Source: Euptelea pleiosperma
Taxonomy: Eukaryota > Streptophyta > Magnoliopsida > Ranunculales > Eupteleaceae
Direction: 5' to 3'
Length of the DNA stretch: 64,000 nt
Assembly (NCBI GenBank): GCA_035048495.1
Contig: CM068544.1
Coordinates: 8,364,138 to 8,428,137, forward strand
This document shows positions 24,375 to 35,705 of this stretch, one piece after another (positions within the stretch are counted from its first letter, which is position 1; every line of letters starts with the position of its first letter). The position numbers and the translations under genes are program-made. A model generated the notes under the pieces. The model was not told the DNA's origin, ran no database searches, and worked only from the letters and a program-made list of their open reading frames with translations.

Positions 24375-25646
24375 TGTGGGTGCCGTATTTTTCAGCAAGT
24401 AAAACAGTGACACGTGTCACTTACATGACACGTGCGAATTATGGAAGGATGACACGTGGTGCAACTGGCACGCGAGAGTGAATGCGCCGAAGGTATCATC
24501 AGAGTTCATGAACCGTCCCATCGCTGTCACACGACATCCATTAATAGGAAGTGCCACGTGTCAAAATGGAATGATCGGAATAGAGCGTCTTGAGATAGAA
24601 TACTGACAAAGCGTATTAATGCTCTGCCTTTAATATGTCGGGAAGCATTCAATCTTGCCCGACATATTAATCATTGAACTTCTTGACGGAATTAATATTC
24701 AACGCGACCTGACGAGACAATGGCAGATGACTTGACGGGATCAAGTTTCACCACATCCCTACAAGGTCATATGACCTATAGGATGCATACATCCCAACAA
24801 AGTCAAATGATTTGCTGGATATAAACATCCCAATAGTCAATTGACTTACTTGTCGGGATCAATTTTCATCTTATTCCGACACGGTCATATGACTAATAGG
24901 ATGCATACATCCCGACAAGGTCAAATGATTTGTTAAATATAAACATCCCAATAGTCAACTGACTTACTTGTCGGGATCGATTTTCATCTCATCCCGTCAA
25001 GGTCACATGACTAGTTAGATGCCTTTACCCCGACAAGGACATATGACTTGCTTGACGGGATCAAATATCACATCATTCAGACAAATATACAGGTTCTTAC
25101 GAATGAGGTAAGTATTCTAAACACAGTTTCTTAACCAATGAATGTTGGCCACATGGCAGCTAGTTGAACTATCACAGTTTCAACATTTTCTTATTCGAAT
25201 ATCTAACACGAAGGATGCCACCTTAGTGCCACTTCAGTTATTTCAGGTATAACCAAGTCAAAGAAGTTAAGATCTAACAAGAAGATTCTGTTTTATAATA
25301 GAATCCATCTAGATCATAACTGACTGATAATGACTAGACACGTGGAAGGTGAGTCACGCTAGTTCTAAAGGTATAAATACGAGACCCTCAGAACTGAGAA
25401 TGGGATCTTGCTCTCCAGATCTAGATAGTCTAAGCTCTGAAACATTTTACTATTTTCCTGAACCCTGTTACCATTCCTAAGCTGACTTGAGCGTCGGAGT
25501 ATTGTCAATAGGTACAACTATTCTTATCCTTCGCGGAGGAGAAAGCAGTTTCACCCTGAAGCACCAGAGCCGTCTGATCATCATCGAGATACGGATCGTC
25601 TGACCTCGTAGATTGTGGGGGTTAGGTCAGATATTTTTCCCGCATA
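24375..25646 (+). mobile_element. Solo LTR in a SEC10 intron (gypsy-like), with internal tandem repeats
   Basis: About 1.27 kb starting TGTGGGTGCCG and ending in TTTTTCCCGCATA. ATATT flanks both sides (24370-24374 and 25647-25651), a possible 5-bp target duplication, although the end would be TA rather than CA and the flanks are AT-rich. The segment from about 25490 to 25620 (GAGCGTCGGAGTATTGTC, then a run ending GGGGGTTAGGTCAG) looks like the R/U5 part of Tat-type gypsy LTRs. A TATA-like GGTATAAATACGAG is at about 25370. Confidence 0.65.
24731..25085 (+). repeat. Tandem repeat, 118-bp period, three units
   Basis: The string GGTCATATGACC or its variant recurs at 24765, 24883 and 25001. Each unit also carries GGATGCATACATCCC or a variant and TTGTCGGGATC. 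The third unit is more diverged. The array lies inside the LTR above, probably in its U3 region. Confidence 0.85.
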
Positions 25647-25880
25647 ATATTTATTTTTAACCTTTTGCCTTTATTATTGTTCTTCCTTTCCCTTTGCTAT
25701 TTGACATAGCACATGGGTACTGAATTTTACTATGTAGAACCCACTTGTCTGTATCTGGTATTTAGTTTGCAAGTTTTTGACTTGCTGTCATTCTTGATAT
25801 CAAAAAATCTTATTGATTACTGGTTCATTGTACGAGGTTTAGCGGCTTTGCGCGCTGTCGGACGTACACTGCGCACTCTT

Positions 25881-26222
25881 ACAATCCCAAACTCCTCTTT
25901 TTGTCAGACTGTTTTATGAAAAGTATGATACTTAGTTCTTTCTGTCAAGCGCTTGCGGAGTCCTAAACTGGCATGCTTCTACAGCAGTGTCGGGGGAAAC
26001 TCTGATGCCCTACTTTTGAATACTGACCCCAAACTATTCTCTGTGTCAGTTTACAATCCCAAACTCCTCTTTTTGTTAGACTGTTTTATGAAAAGTGTGA
26101 TACTTAGTTCTTTCTGTCAAGCGCTTGCGGAGTCTTAAACTGGCATGCTTCTACAGTAGTGTCGGGGGAAACTCTGATGCCCTGCTTTTGAATACTGACC
26201 CCAAACTATTCTCTGTGTCAGT
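25881..26222 (+). repeat. Tandem duplication, 172-bp unit, two copies
   Basis: ACAATCCCAAACTCC starts at 25881 and at 26053. The units differ at only a few positions and end near CTGTGTCAGTT. Each gives a short frame containing LACFYSSVGGNSDALLLNTD. These frames are most likely by-products, not genes. Confidence 0.95.
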
Positions 26223-26559
26223 TGAATCAGTGATTAACTTTACCTTTTCTTATAACAAATCGGTTGGTTACATGGACTCAGCCAAGTCAAGTTTGGTAGT
26301 TATCAGATTAACTCCAGTTGCTTGAGTCCAATTTTTTGAAGATTGGTTCATCCTTTTAGTGGTTTGAAGAAATGGTTTGATACGTGTCACTTGTGACAAC
26401 CTTTCTAGTACACCTCGCAGCTCTTCCTTTCTAAGAAGGGTGCTCTGGGAAACAAATTGATCTCGGGGAGATGAAAAGTTTCAAAAGTTTGGGTAACATT
26501 TTGCGTTAGGCAGAAGCTATTAATGTCTATTCTGCATATTATGCTAGTAACCTCCCCTT

Positions 26560-26640
26560 GGAAATGAGATGTTGCTCCTCCTCCCCCCGTTCCCCCTTCA
26601 TTGGATCCTAGGTCGGGACTGATGGGGCTCGAACCCACCT
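26560..26640 (-). repeat. tRNA-like B-box sequence, possible SINE relic
   Basis: The minus strand reads GGTGGGTTCGAGCCCCATCA, an excellent pol III B box / T-arm. No cloverleaf or acceptor stem could be built around it, so it is not called a tRNA gene. Confidence 0.4.
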
Positions 26641-26803
26641 ATTTTGCTTAATGCCTGGATGAATGTGCCCTAGTAAGTGTTAAAGAATACATGCAGGATG
26701 CAGCAGTGCACTTTTCTTGTTTGTATCTTTAGATGCCACTATTGCATGGTGACTCGTGTAATGTTCAAATCTAAGAACAATCCTGGTCATTGATTACCAA
26801 ATT

Positions 26804-27001
26804 TAACCACCCGGTAGTGGAACAGTGGTTGAGTGACTTGGGTGTGCTCCCCAAGGTCTTGAAATCGAGTCTTCAGAGGGAATAAAACCCCGCAATATTA
26901 CCCAATACACCAATTTGTGGTGGCTGGGCATCTGAGTAGGGAATAGTTCTACTTCCAAAGGGGTTGGGGACACCCTATGTAATAAAAAACAAAAATAAAA
27001 A
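26804..27001 (+). mobile_element. tRNA-derived SINE with 13-bp target duplication
   Basis: A 198-bp element bordered by the perfect repeat TGATTACCAAATT (26791-26803 and 27002-27014). It has an A-box-like start (TAGTGGAACAGTGGTTGAGT), a B-box-like segment (GGTCTTGAAATCGAGTC) and an A-rich 3' end after CACCCTATGTAATAAAAAAC. It sits in the SEC10 intron before the exon at 27136. Confidence 0.88.
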
Positions 27002-27409
27002 TGATTACCAAATTAAAAAATTTGCGGTTTAGATCAAAATTCCTGTATTTTCTTCTACATATGGTAATAACCAGTGTAGACGGGGTTCTCTTCATGTTCT
27101 ATTTTATTTACTCGTCTGTGTTTTCTTTCTTACAGTGGTGGGCTTCGTTTGAAGCGTGACATTACCGAGTATGGGGAGTTCGTGCGCAGCTTCAATGCTC
27201 CCTCGGTCGATGAGAAATTCAAATTGTTGGGCATGTAAGTGGCAGAATGTTTATAGTTCCTCTTTTATCTCTAGTTTTAATTAAGTTTATCAAGTCTTAA
27301 CTTGCTTATGTTATTTATGTTTCAGTATGGCCAATGTCTTCATTGTTGCACCTGAAAGCCTATCCACTTTGTTTGAGGGATCCCCGAGTATCTGCAAAGA
27401 TGCACAGAG

Positions 27410-28160
27410 GTATAAATGATTTGATGAATTGCATGTTTATTTTACTCTTACATGGGTGTTCATGTGTTAAATAACTGGTTTTCGCCTTCCAATCCGGCTA
27501 CGTAGCAGGTGATGCATGTATATTCATAAGGCAAGTTACATCATACATGATGAAGTAATGCAGATTTATCAAAAAATAAAATAAAAATGAAGTTGATGTT
27601 GTGTTTTCAATACAATGTGTAAAATGCCCATAAGTTTTTGGACCCTAATTTTTGCTAGAGGTGAAAATGACAAATTGCGTGTTGGAGCAAGGAGGCTCAT
27701 GAGACAACTAAGTAGTATGCCATCATCTGTTATATCCAACCACAGCATGCATCTTGGGGTCCTTACTACTGCTTCTCATGCCATAGCAACTGGATCTCTC
27801 TTCTCTGTCTTCTAGGAACCAAGGTTTGGAAGGTCTTCTCAGAAAGATTCATGGTTTTCACTTTTAGTATTGTCCTTCCAAGGTGGTTGTTTTGATTTTT
27901 GGGTTGTTACCCATTTACGAACGGGTCCTTTTATTTTTCCTTGTCTTCATTCATTTTTATCTAATTATTCAAATGTTAACTCAACAATTATGACTTAACT
28001 TACATTGATTAGTATGTGAATTCATTTGCCATTTTATTTTTTACTAGCAATTTTATCAAGTCAGGTAACATGATTCATTAAAAATACCTTTTTAATAGAA
28101 ATAAACATTCCAATAAACAATGCACTGAGTGTCATTTTTTATTTTTTCGTTGTGGATTAA
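27410..28160. other. No convincing gene
   Basis: The last SEC10 exon would be expected here but is not visible. A 66-codon frame at 27615-27815 has no recognised motif. Confidence 0.4.
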
Positions 28161-28162
28161 TA

Positions 28163-28587
28163 TAAACCGCCGGATATGACGTTTCTCGACGGTTTTAACC
28201 CACGGCAAAAAACATCGGCGTAAAGAAATACCATTGGTGGCGGTTTAAATATCGCCAAGGAAAAGCTTACACCGGCGGTCTATGTCCATCGGTAAATATG
28301 AAACATCGACCGTTGAGAACCGCCGACGAAAGTTTTTTTTGCCGGTGAACATAAACCGCCGGAGTTATCATTTTACCGTCCGTTATTAACTGCTGGTGTT
28401 AGATTTTTACCGGCAGATTAAAACTCTCGGTTACTGTCTTTCGCCAACGGTTTGAAAACCACCGCTGTTTGCCTTTTATCTACGCCAATAGTGCCTATGT
28501 TGACGTATTATTCGGTGGTTTAAAATCGTCGGCTTAAGGTTAGCCGGTAGTTTAAAATCGCTGGGAAAATTCAATTTTTTGGTAGTG
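28163..28587 (-). mobile_element. CACTA element end with subterminal repeats
   Basis: Ends at 28587 in TTTTTTGGTAGTG, the reverse of a CACTACCAAAAAA terminal repeat. The preceding 400 bp are packed with degenerate copies of CCGGCGGTTTAAA or its reverse, the subterminal repeat pattern to which CACTA transposase-like proteins bind. No left end was identified. Confidence 0.6.
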
Positions 28588-28770
28588 ATCCGAAATGCAT
28601 ATTTTTCATGCAAATAGTCGATATTCGTTTAAAGAATATGTTTTACGCAATTGAAGAAACTCTTACGTGAAAGTCGACTAAAAGACAAATTTTATGTAGG
28701 AGAATGTGACATTGTTATAAGGATAATGGCTTAAAATAAGTACTTTTGAGTGAATATCACAACCCCCAAC
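28588..28770 (+). repeat. LTR-like repeat, copy 1 of 3
   Basis: Non-coding block with GCATGCAAATAG-like sequence, TACGCAATTGA, ACTCTTACGT, GGAGAATGTGA and AAAATAAGTACTTTTGAGTG. It matches 32990-33270 in the same orientation and 61180-61460 inverted. Confidence 0.75.
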
Positions 28771-31700
28771 TAGCATATTGTCAATCTTTGGCAATTATTG
28801 CGAAGTGAGCTAAAAAGGGGTTTGGCAAAATATGTTAGAAAATTTTTTAACATTACTTAAAAAATCTCTGTTTTGTCAGGTTTATTTCAAGGATGCAAGA
28901 AATCATTCACACATTAGAGCTAATCAGTAAAATGCAACACTTCTACAAATGGACATTCAAACAAAAGATTACTCAGATTCAGTGTGTGTGTGTGTGTATT
29001 TAACATCATCTTTATCTGGCAATAAAGATATCTCGATCGCCTTAGAGATTGTATGCCTCGACCTCAATCATTGTATACCACTCAGAAGTGAATCATTCAG
29101 AAATGATTTTATACTTTTCTCTCAAATTATATGTGAGAAGATGAATATAGAAACTGGCAAATGTCTCACATATATAATTTTTGAATTGAGGGTATAAGAT
29201 GTCATGATTGGAATGTCATATTACTTAAGAATGTCGGATCAAACTTTATAATTTCTCTTTTCTCCATTCTCCACACTCAATGATGGTACTAATCTAGAAT
29301 CCAATAGGACTTGTATAGGTTGTATTGAGGCTTAGGATAAGTTCAGAAAAGAATGATATTCAAAAATTTTGAGAGGATATCTCACTATTCTTTGCAATTT
29401 TTTCCAAGTGTAGCATTTCTTTGATTTTTCTTTTTTCAATTTTTGTCTTTTTGATATTGTTTAGCGTTCTTTTTTCCTTTCCTTCTTTCTTTTTGATCAT
29501 ATTTCTTTTCAGCTCGAACAATTTATTTTTCTTTTCTTTTCTTTTCTTGGTTCTTATCTTTTCATGGTGTAATCATACCAAATACTCTTTGATCCCTCTC
29601 AGAAATAGGTTATCATGTTGAACTCTTTTTGGGATTAGGTTTTGGTTAATGGGTTAATAAGAAAAGGTTTTCATCAAAATGCTCAAAAATGGTTTCTAAC
29701 AGTATAGATATTAGGTAAGCTAAAAGTCTGATTTGTCAAAAAGATGGCCTATATCATTTTCTAGGGTTTGCACTTTCATCTGTGATGTCTTGAATGGATA
29801 TAGAGAATGTTCTTTATGTAATAATCCGATTTTGATGTAATTCTAAGTTCCATGACTAAAGCAAGGGTTAAAGAGATCATTCTATAAAAATATTTGGGGA
29901 TTAGAAGAATTGTGAGTCATCTTGTGACTCAGAATAATTTTATAACCCTGAGAAAGTATGAAAAGTTCAAAAGCTCACTGGGTTAATTAGGCTCCACAAT
30001 TATTCTTCTTGGATCTCTAAATAATCTAAACTTTGGATAATTCTGACATTGATATGTGAAAATTGTTGTTGAATCTGAGTTTTCCAACTACTACTACTAT
30101 TGAAACAAGGTTTTTCTGGTCATTGGTACGGATAGCCTTTAAATCAACATTATTTTTCCGGTTCTTTAATCCTGCAAAAAATTCTTTCTTAATCGAACAG
30201 GGTAAGTTGGATGTCGAATCCGCACTCGGGGTTAGTTCGCACGACTCAAGAATATGAAATAACGGCTTTTCTACTGAAAAATGCTACTAAAAAGAATGGA
30301 AGGGTGAGAATGGTGATTAAAGTTTTTGAAAATTTCATTTTTTTTGTAGAAATTCTTATCGACTAATCATAACTTGAAGATAATGGAACACCGCAAATGA
30401 GAGAAAAGAACTTATTCATTAAAACCAAAAGTTAACTTACAATGCATTAAAATTATTCAAGAAAGTGAAACACTTAAAGTTATCTAGAAAGCAAGTAAAC
30501 TAGGTACATAAATCTAGAGAGAGAAGGTACATAAATCTAGAGAGAGAGAGTAAAAAAGAGAGAAAGTAGAGAGGAGACAACTAAAGAGAGAGAAAGCTAG
30601 AGACTGATTTAGAGAGAGAGAGAGAGCTAGAGAGAGAAAGAGAAAATGGTGAAACTCACCATTGACTTACCAGAAAGGTGGGAATCGGCTAATTGGCCCA
30701 AGAGGGTGATCTAGTTGCTGTCCACGCCTTGTAGGTGGTACATGTCCAAATGAGAACGGGAAAGGCCATGTACAAGATGATTAGTTGGCGATGTGAGAGA
30801 GCTTGGAGGGGCGTCGATGTGCACGCTGGCCAGTCGGCCATTAATGGAGGAGAAGCAATGTGGCTTTTGAGGATGTGTACACTGCAAATAATTGCAAGCA
30901 TGGTGGAACTAACAGGTGGATGACGGCAAGGTTGAGGAGCCGCAACGAGGTGATGGGGGTAGTCCGATGGTGGAAGTGGTTGGTAAAGGAAGTTACAGGC
31001 CGCCCAAAAAAGGAGCAGCAGAGGAGGATTGTGGGGATCGATCTTGCTGCCTACAACACCGACTGAGTGTGAGAGAGGGTTCCGGCTTTGTTAGAGGGAT
31101 GTTGGTGAGGACTCCGATGAAGACTAGGGAGGAGACCACGATCTGTGTAGATACTGCCTCCAGCAACGAGGGTGTGGGGCGGAGAACACCGTAGCAAAGA
31201 AGAGCAGCCTGACGGCTTTCTTCTTCCTCCTCTTTTCTTTTTTTTTCTTTTTTTCGAAGGATGATAGAGAGGACGGTTTTGCTATCAGTTGAAGGGGACG
31301 TGGGAGAGAAGAGATAGGGGCGGAGAGAATGGTGGTGATGGAGAGGGTGTAGAAGGCTTGACTGTTGGATGTGGAGCCGAGTGGTACACCAGCAGACGGG
31401 CATTAAGTGCAGAACGTTGCACACGGTCTTTGCTGGTTAGCCGGCATGTGGAGAGAGGAAGTGCAGGCGGTGTTAGATGCAGCAATCGTGATGAGATGGA
31501 GGCAGTCCATGGAGGAGATGGCGAACTATTCTTATTGATGGAGTTGATGTTGGGAGGAGCCTGGAAGCAAGACAGATGTTAGAGTCAGCTTGAGGTTATG
31601 CAGCAGCTTATGGAGCTCTTGGAGAGAGGCGGCTGTGTGAGACTGTGGGTTAGAGAGGAAAGAGAGGGGTTTCTTCAGTTAAAAATGTGGGTGAGAGCGG

Positions 31701-32989
31701 CTGGAATGTGAGAGAATGGAGAGAGTCCCATGAGAGGAAAGTTTTTTTCTTATAATGTTTAGGGCGTCCATCTTGGAGGTGCTAGCTGTTGCTCCAAGTG
31801 TCAAGGAGATGGGCCCCACTTCCATGCCAACAAGTCCTTCTAGATCCGTCCATTGCTGCCTTCTCTCTTTAGTTTTATCACAGCAACTCTCATAAATATT
31901 TTCTCAATTCAACACTTCAGCAACTTTCCTTCTTTTAATCAACATCCAGCCTTGATAAAACGATCTCCAACGGCCATGCCTTGCCAACGTCTTTGCTCCA
32001 GCAACCATCCTTGTGGGTTTTAGCAACTTTCTTTATTCTTTCTGCCACATATGTGTGGATTCTATAAACACCCAATAGCTTTTGGAACTACACAACACTT
32101 TCCACTTTTGTGTTCTTGTCAAAAATTCTTCCCTTGAATGCAAAAGTCGTCCTTCACACCAGTACCTTTGAGACATGCCAAAACCACATTTTAAAAGTCA
32201 ACCACAGTCCATATATTATTTTAGAAAGTTTTCCTTTTCTTTTCAAAAGCCAACCTATTTTACCAATAATCTCCAATTTGTAGAAAAGGCTACCACCGTC
32301 TCTCACAAAGGACCCAAAACCTTTATTAAAAATTCTTTTCTTCTCTCTTAAATGAATGCAAAGGACTTTCCTTTCAATTAGACCATCCACCATCCCACTT
32401 GTTTGTCAATCATGGTCAACCACCTTCACAATTTACTTTCGTACACCGTATAACATCTTTTCTTTTCTTTTCTTTTTCTTAAATCGTCATTTACCCAAAC
32501 ATCCCATTGGTCCAACATCGGCCCAACATGTTCGGTGGTTTAACCTTGGTCCACATGTCTAGGCTTTGTGTGCCAATATCTTTGCCATTCAAATACCATC
32601 ACATTGCTTACACGGTCCAGCAACTTGTGTCTTGAAGTTCAAAACCATGGCCCAGCCTTGGCCCACAAACTTGGTTCACACGCTGGCCCATCACCCATCC
32701 AACTTTTTCATGCTTCCAAACGGTTTAATAATTTTTCGAATCTTCAACTTGCTACTTGTCCGGCACGCCGGCGCACGGTCCATTCATTCTTGAGTCAACC
32801 CTTAGTGGCTCCATTTTCGTGGCCCACATGCACTTTGTTGACAAGTTCGCTCTTGGCCTTCGTGATTGATCAGGGGATTATCGACACATCCCGGGCCCTG
32901 AGAATTGTTCCGATAGGATTCCTTGATTTACTGACTCGGCTCATTGGTCCAGTTGATCTCTTCTAGATTGATAAAAGCTTCTGAGGTTG
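28771..32989 (+). mobile_element. Large non-coding LTR-type element interior (LARD-like), degenerate
   Basis: Lies between two direct copies of the LTR-like repeat. Contains a (GT)n run at about 28984, a pyrimidine-rich tract (29400-29560), GTCGAATCCGCACTCGGGGT at about 30211, GA-rich microsatellite DNA (30515-30650) and a GC-richer stretch (30700-31700) open on both strands without recognisable motifs. The 30188-30680 part closely resembles 63620-63960. No gag or pol was seen, which suggests a large retrotransposon derivative. Exact borders and target duplication were not found. Confidence 0.5.
30515..30650. repeat. GA-rich microsatellite
   Basis: Repeated AGAGAG runs, with GGTACATAAATCTAGAGAGA present twice in tandem. 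Confidence 0.9.
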
Positions 32990-33270
32990 ATCGTGGGCCC
33001 GCCAGTATCGAGACTCTTCCGATCGGATTTCCTGCAATAATGAAAAGCGCGTAATGAGACTTTAATCAGAATGACTTAATATCTAGGCTTCCGAGAATAT
33101 GTTTAATTCATGCAAATAGCCCATTTTATCTAGAAAAGTGCGTTCTACGCAATTGAGAACTCTTACGTAGAAAAGTTGATAAAAATAAAAGTTTTACGTA
33201 GGAGAATGTGATAACGTTAGAAGGATAATAGCATAAAATAAGTATTTTTAAACGAATATTATCTACTACC
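32990..33270 (+). repeat. LTR-like repeat, copy 2 of 3
   Basis: The longer copy, including GTGGGCCCGCCAGTATCGAG, CGCGTAATGAGACTTTAATC and CATAAAATAAGTATTTTTAA. Confidence 0.75.
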
Positions 33271-34075
33271 AGACCTCACTATATTACCATTTTCGTCTGT
33301 TGCCGATAAACTTGATTCCACCATGGCATTTGCAACATCTAACCATTAAAATAACCACAACCATCTTGGCATATAAAAAACTTTCTACCTAGACTATATG
33401 CTTGCTTGGATGTAAAAAAAATTCGATTACTTCTACACCCGGGCTTAGGACATGGAGATTCATTCCAAAGATAATCTTTTACCTAATGGGTTGACTCTCC
33501 GCAACCGAAGCAACCACGTGAGCTTGATCCCTCTACATCTGCATCTAACCATTGGAACCCAATACATCCACCATGTTGGCATTTTAGAAATCTCCTTCCT
33601 ACATTGTGCGGTTGCTTTGAGACAAACTTTACACTGCCGTGCACAATTATTGATATAGCAGGGAATCATCTGAAATACCAAGTAACAAAATGTGTTAAAG
33701 CAAAACCAATACCAAAACTTAATGTATGGATGTTTGAAGAATTAATAAATGATGAAGCCATATTTACCAAAAACAAAACAATTGAATATTTGAAACAACT
33801 TACCTTTTCTTGATCTTGCCCTCCATCCATTACAGATGTTAGCCAATAAAAAAACAACTACCAACGACTTTAATCTCTGTAATGGATTAAAAGATGAGGT
33901 TAATCTATTGTGATTAATGGATTCGAAGAACATGAGGGCAGTTTGAAGTCATTGAATGGATTGATTTGTAACTGTGAGATTTGAGTTCTTTTAATGGATT
34001 GATTTGTAAACGTGATAGGCTCATTGAATAAATCTTTGATGATAGACCAAAGTATGAGCCACGTGGTATAGCCAT
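33271..34075. other. No gene recognised
   Basis: Overlapping short frames on both strands with no motif. The block ATGGATTGATTTGTAA is repeated at about 33956 and 33995. Confidence 0.4.
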
Positions 34076-34079
34076 CTTT

Positions 34080-35570
34080 TTGAATGATGGGAGGTGTCAC
34101 GTACATGTACATACTGCCACGCTCAGAATGAGATTGAAATTTGGGAAATGTTGTAACTTGCAAAAGTTTTAAAGGTTTTAGAGTAAGTTACTTCACACTC
34201 TTTTGAGATGTCACGTACACATGCAAGTGTCATGTACGTACATGTACATGCTGTCACAATCAAAATGAGTTTGAAATTTGGGAAATGGTGCAACCTGCGA
34301 AACCTTTGAAGGTTTCAGAGTATGTTCTCTAACCTTTAAAAATTTTGAAGGTCTTAAAGTAAGTAGTCACTTCACCCTCTTTTGAATGATGGGAGGTGTC
34401 ACGTACGTACATACTGCCACGCTCAGAAAGAACTTGAAATTTGGGAAATGTTGTGACCTGCAAAAGTTTTGAAGATTTTAGAGTGAGTAGTCACTTCAGA
34501 TGGGAGGTCTCACGTACATGTAAAAGATTAGAAAGGAAAAAAAATATAACAAGTATGCTTGAAACTGTTTCAAATGTGGAAGTACAATTTGTGTTACTTA
34601 CCACCGTCATTTGGGCCCACTAACTGCATGGATGTTTAGCCCACCCCTTGGTGGATATACAGACCAAAAATACCCTGATTGGTAATCTATAACCATTAGA
34701 TTTTAACACTTTTTAGCACTTTTTAAGGCACTCTTATAGCCGTTGAATGCAACCATTTTTTGAGTACTAAAACCAAAGGGTAAAAATCATTAAACAAGTT
34801 GATTGTTGGTATGGATGTTTATTAAGGGGTGGGCTAAACATCCATGCGGTCAGCGGTCCCAGATGGCAGCGGTGACTACCAAAAATGCCACTTCCACGAA
34901 TGAAAAGATCAAAAGTGTGAAGAGACTACTCACTCTAAAACCTACAAAACCTTTGAAGGTTTCAGGGTAAGTTCTTTAACCTTCACAAGTTTTGAAGGTT
35001 TTAGAGTGAGTAGTCACTTCACACTTTTGAATTGAATGATAGGAGGTGTCATGTACGCATGCAAGTGTTGAATGATGGGAGGTGTCACGTACACATGCAA
35101 GTGTCATGTACGTACATATACATGCTGCCACTTGAAATTTGGTAAATCGTGTAACCTGCAAAACCTTTCAGGGTAAGTTCTCTAACCTTCAAAAGTTTTG
35201 AAGGTTTTAGAGTGAGTAGTCACTTCACACTTTTGAATTGAATGATGGGAGGTGTGACATACACATGCAAGCGTCATGTACATGCTATCACGGTCAAAAT
35301 GAACTTGAAATTTGGGAAATTGTGTAACTTGCAAAACCTTTGAAGGTTTCAGGGTAAGTTCTCTAACCTTCAAAATTTTTGAAGGTTTTAGAGTAAGTCT
35401 CATACGTTTTTGAATGATGGGAAGTCTCACGTACATGTACATACTACCACGCTCAGAAAGATCTTGAAATTTGGGAAATTGTGTAACCTGCAAAACCTTT
35501 GAAGGTTCAGAGTAAGTTCTCTAACCTTCAAAAGTTTTAAAGGTTTTAGAGTGTTGAATGATGAGAGTCA
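34080..35570 (+). repeat. Irregular tandem array of palindrome-bearing units
   Basis: About 160-210-bp units, repeated with variation. Each combines AATGATGGGAGGTGTCACGTAC or similar, GAAATTTGGGAAAT, and a near-perfect palindrome of the form CCTTCAAAAGTTTTGAAGG (at about 34336, 34979, 35186, 35366 and 35523), followed by TTTAGAGTGAGTAG. A MITE interrupts the array at 34576-34897. Confidence 0.85.
34576..34897. mobile_element. Family I-related MITE, copy F
   Basis: 322 bp. GTGGAAGT at the left pairs with ACTTCCAC at the right, continuing inward through GTTACTTACCACCG versus GCGGTGACTACC and the ATGGATGTTTAGCCCACCCC core. It separates two parts of the tandem array. The flanking 9-mers do not match. 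Confidence 0.75.
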
Positions 35571-35589
35571 CGTCAAAGATTTTTAAGGT

Positions 35590-35640
35590 ATGAGGGTGCC
35601 TATATATTTGAGGGCGAGTAGTAACATATCATTACGAGCT
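35590..35640 (+). promoter_or_regulatory. Candidate core promoter (TATA box)
   Basis: GCCTATATATTTGAGG at about 35598 lies roughly 100 bp upstream of an ATG at 35706, directly after the palindrome array. The spacing fits a plant core promoter. No transcript evidence is available. Confidence 0.4.
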
Positions 35641-35705
35641 TCTGAAATCTCTATTTTCAATTTCTCTTTCTTAAAAGTCGAAAGGTAGTACAAATTTGTT
35701 AATCA

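Larger units (their letters stand above)
21448..27409 (+). pseudogene. SEC10: SEC10 exocyst subunit fragment (eight exons, broken)
   Basis: Eight GT/AG exons code for the C-terminal third of the exocyst tethering subunit SEC10: 21448-21576, 21740-21832, 21940-22086, 22559-22656, 22739-22823, 23375-23433, 27136-27234 and 27326-27409. Phases join exactly throughout. Diagnostic pieces are VSQYITEGLERARD, RERFVLGTSVSRRV, ESSFRSFM, ISRLLLPVDGAHAASCEEMA, GLQQCIETVMAE, DDGIAPDHRPTNAC, LEGLNKQAFLTEL, GNRLHKGLLNHWQKYTFNP, VRSFNAPSVDEKFKLLG and NVFIVAPESLSTLFEGSPS. The N-terminal two thirds are not in the window, and the short last exon (a FIQLRED-type start in the family) was not found after 27409. 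The fourth exon opens VE, then TGA (22565-22567) where the family has VERLL. So this is most likely a duplicated, decayed fragment. A very long first-half intron reaching beyond the window would explain the missing 5' part but not the stop. Confidence 0.95.

Noticed and set aside
25953..26325. Pair of similar short proteins
   Set aside because: Direct result of the 172-bp tandem duplication; no start context, no family.
26575..26640. tRNA gene on the minus strand
   Set aside because: Good T-arm sequence, but no acceptor, D-arm or anticodon arm could be assembled.
27615..27815. 66-codon ORF
   Set aside because: No motif, no splice or promoter context.
28876..28950. Last SEC10 exon after TTTGTCAG
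   Set aside because: Begins with FI as expected, but the rest does not match the family ending.
30860..31582. Long overlapping open frames on both strands
   Set aside because: A GC-richer, stop-poor stretch inside a non-coding retroelement; frames on both strands are equally long and motif-free.
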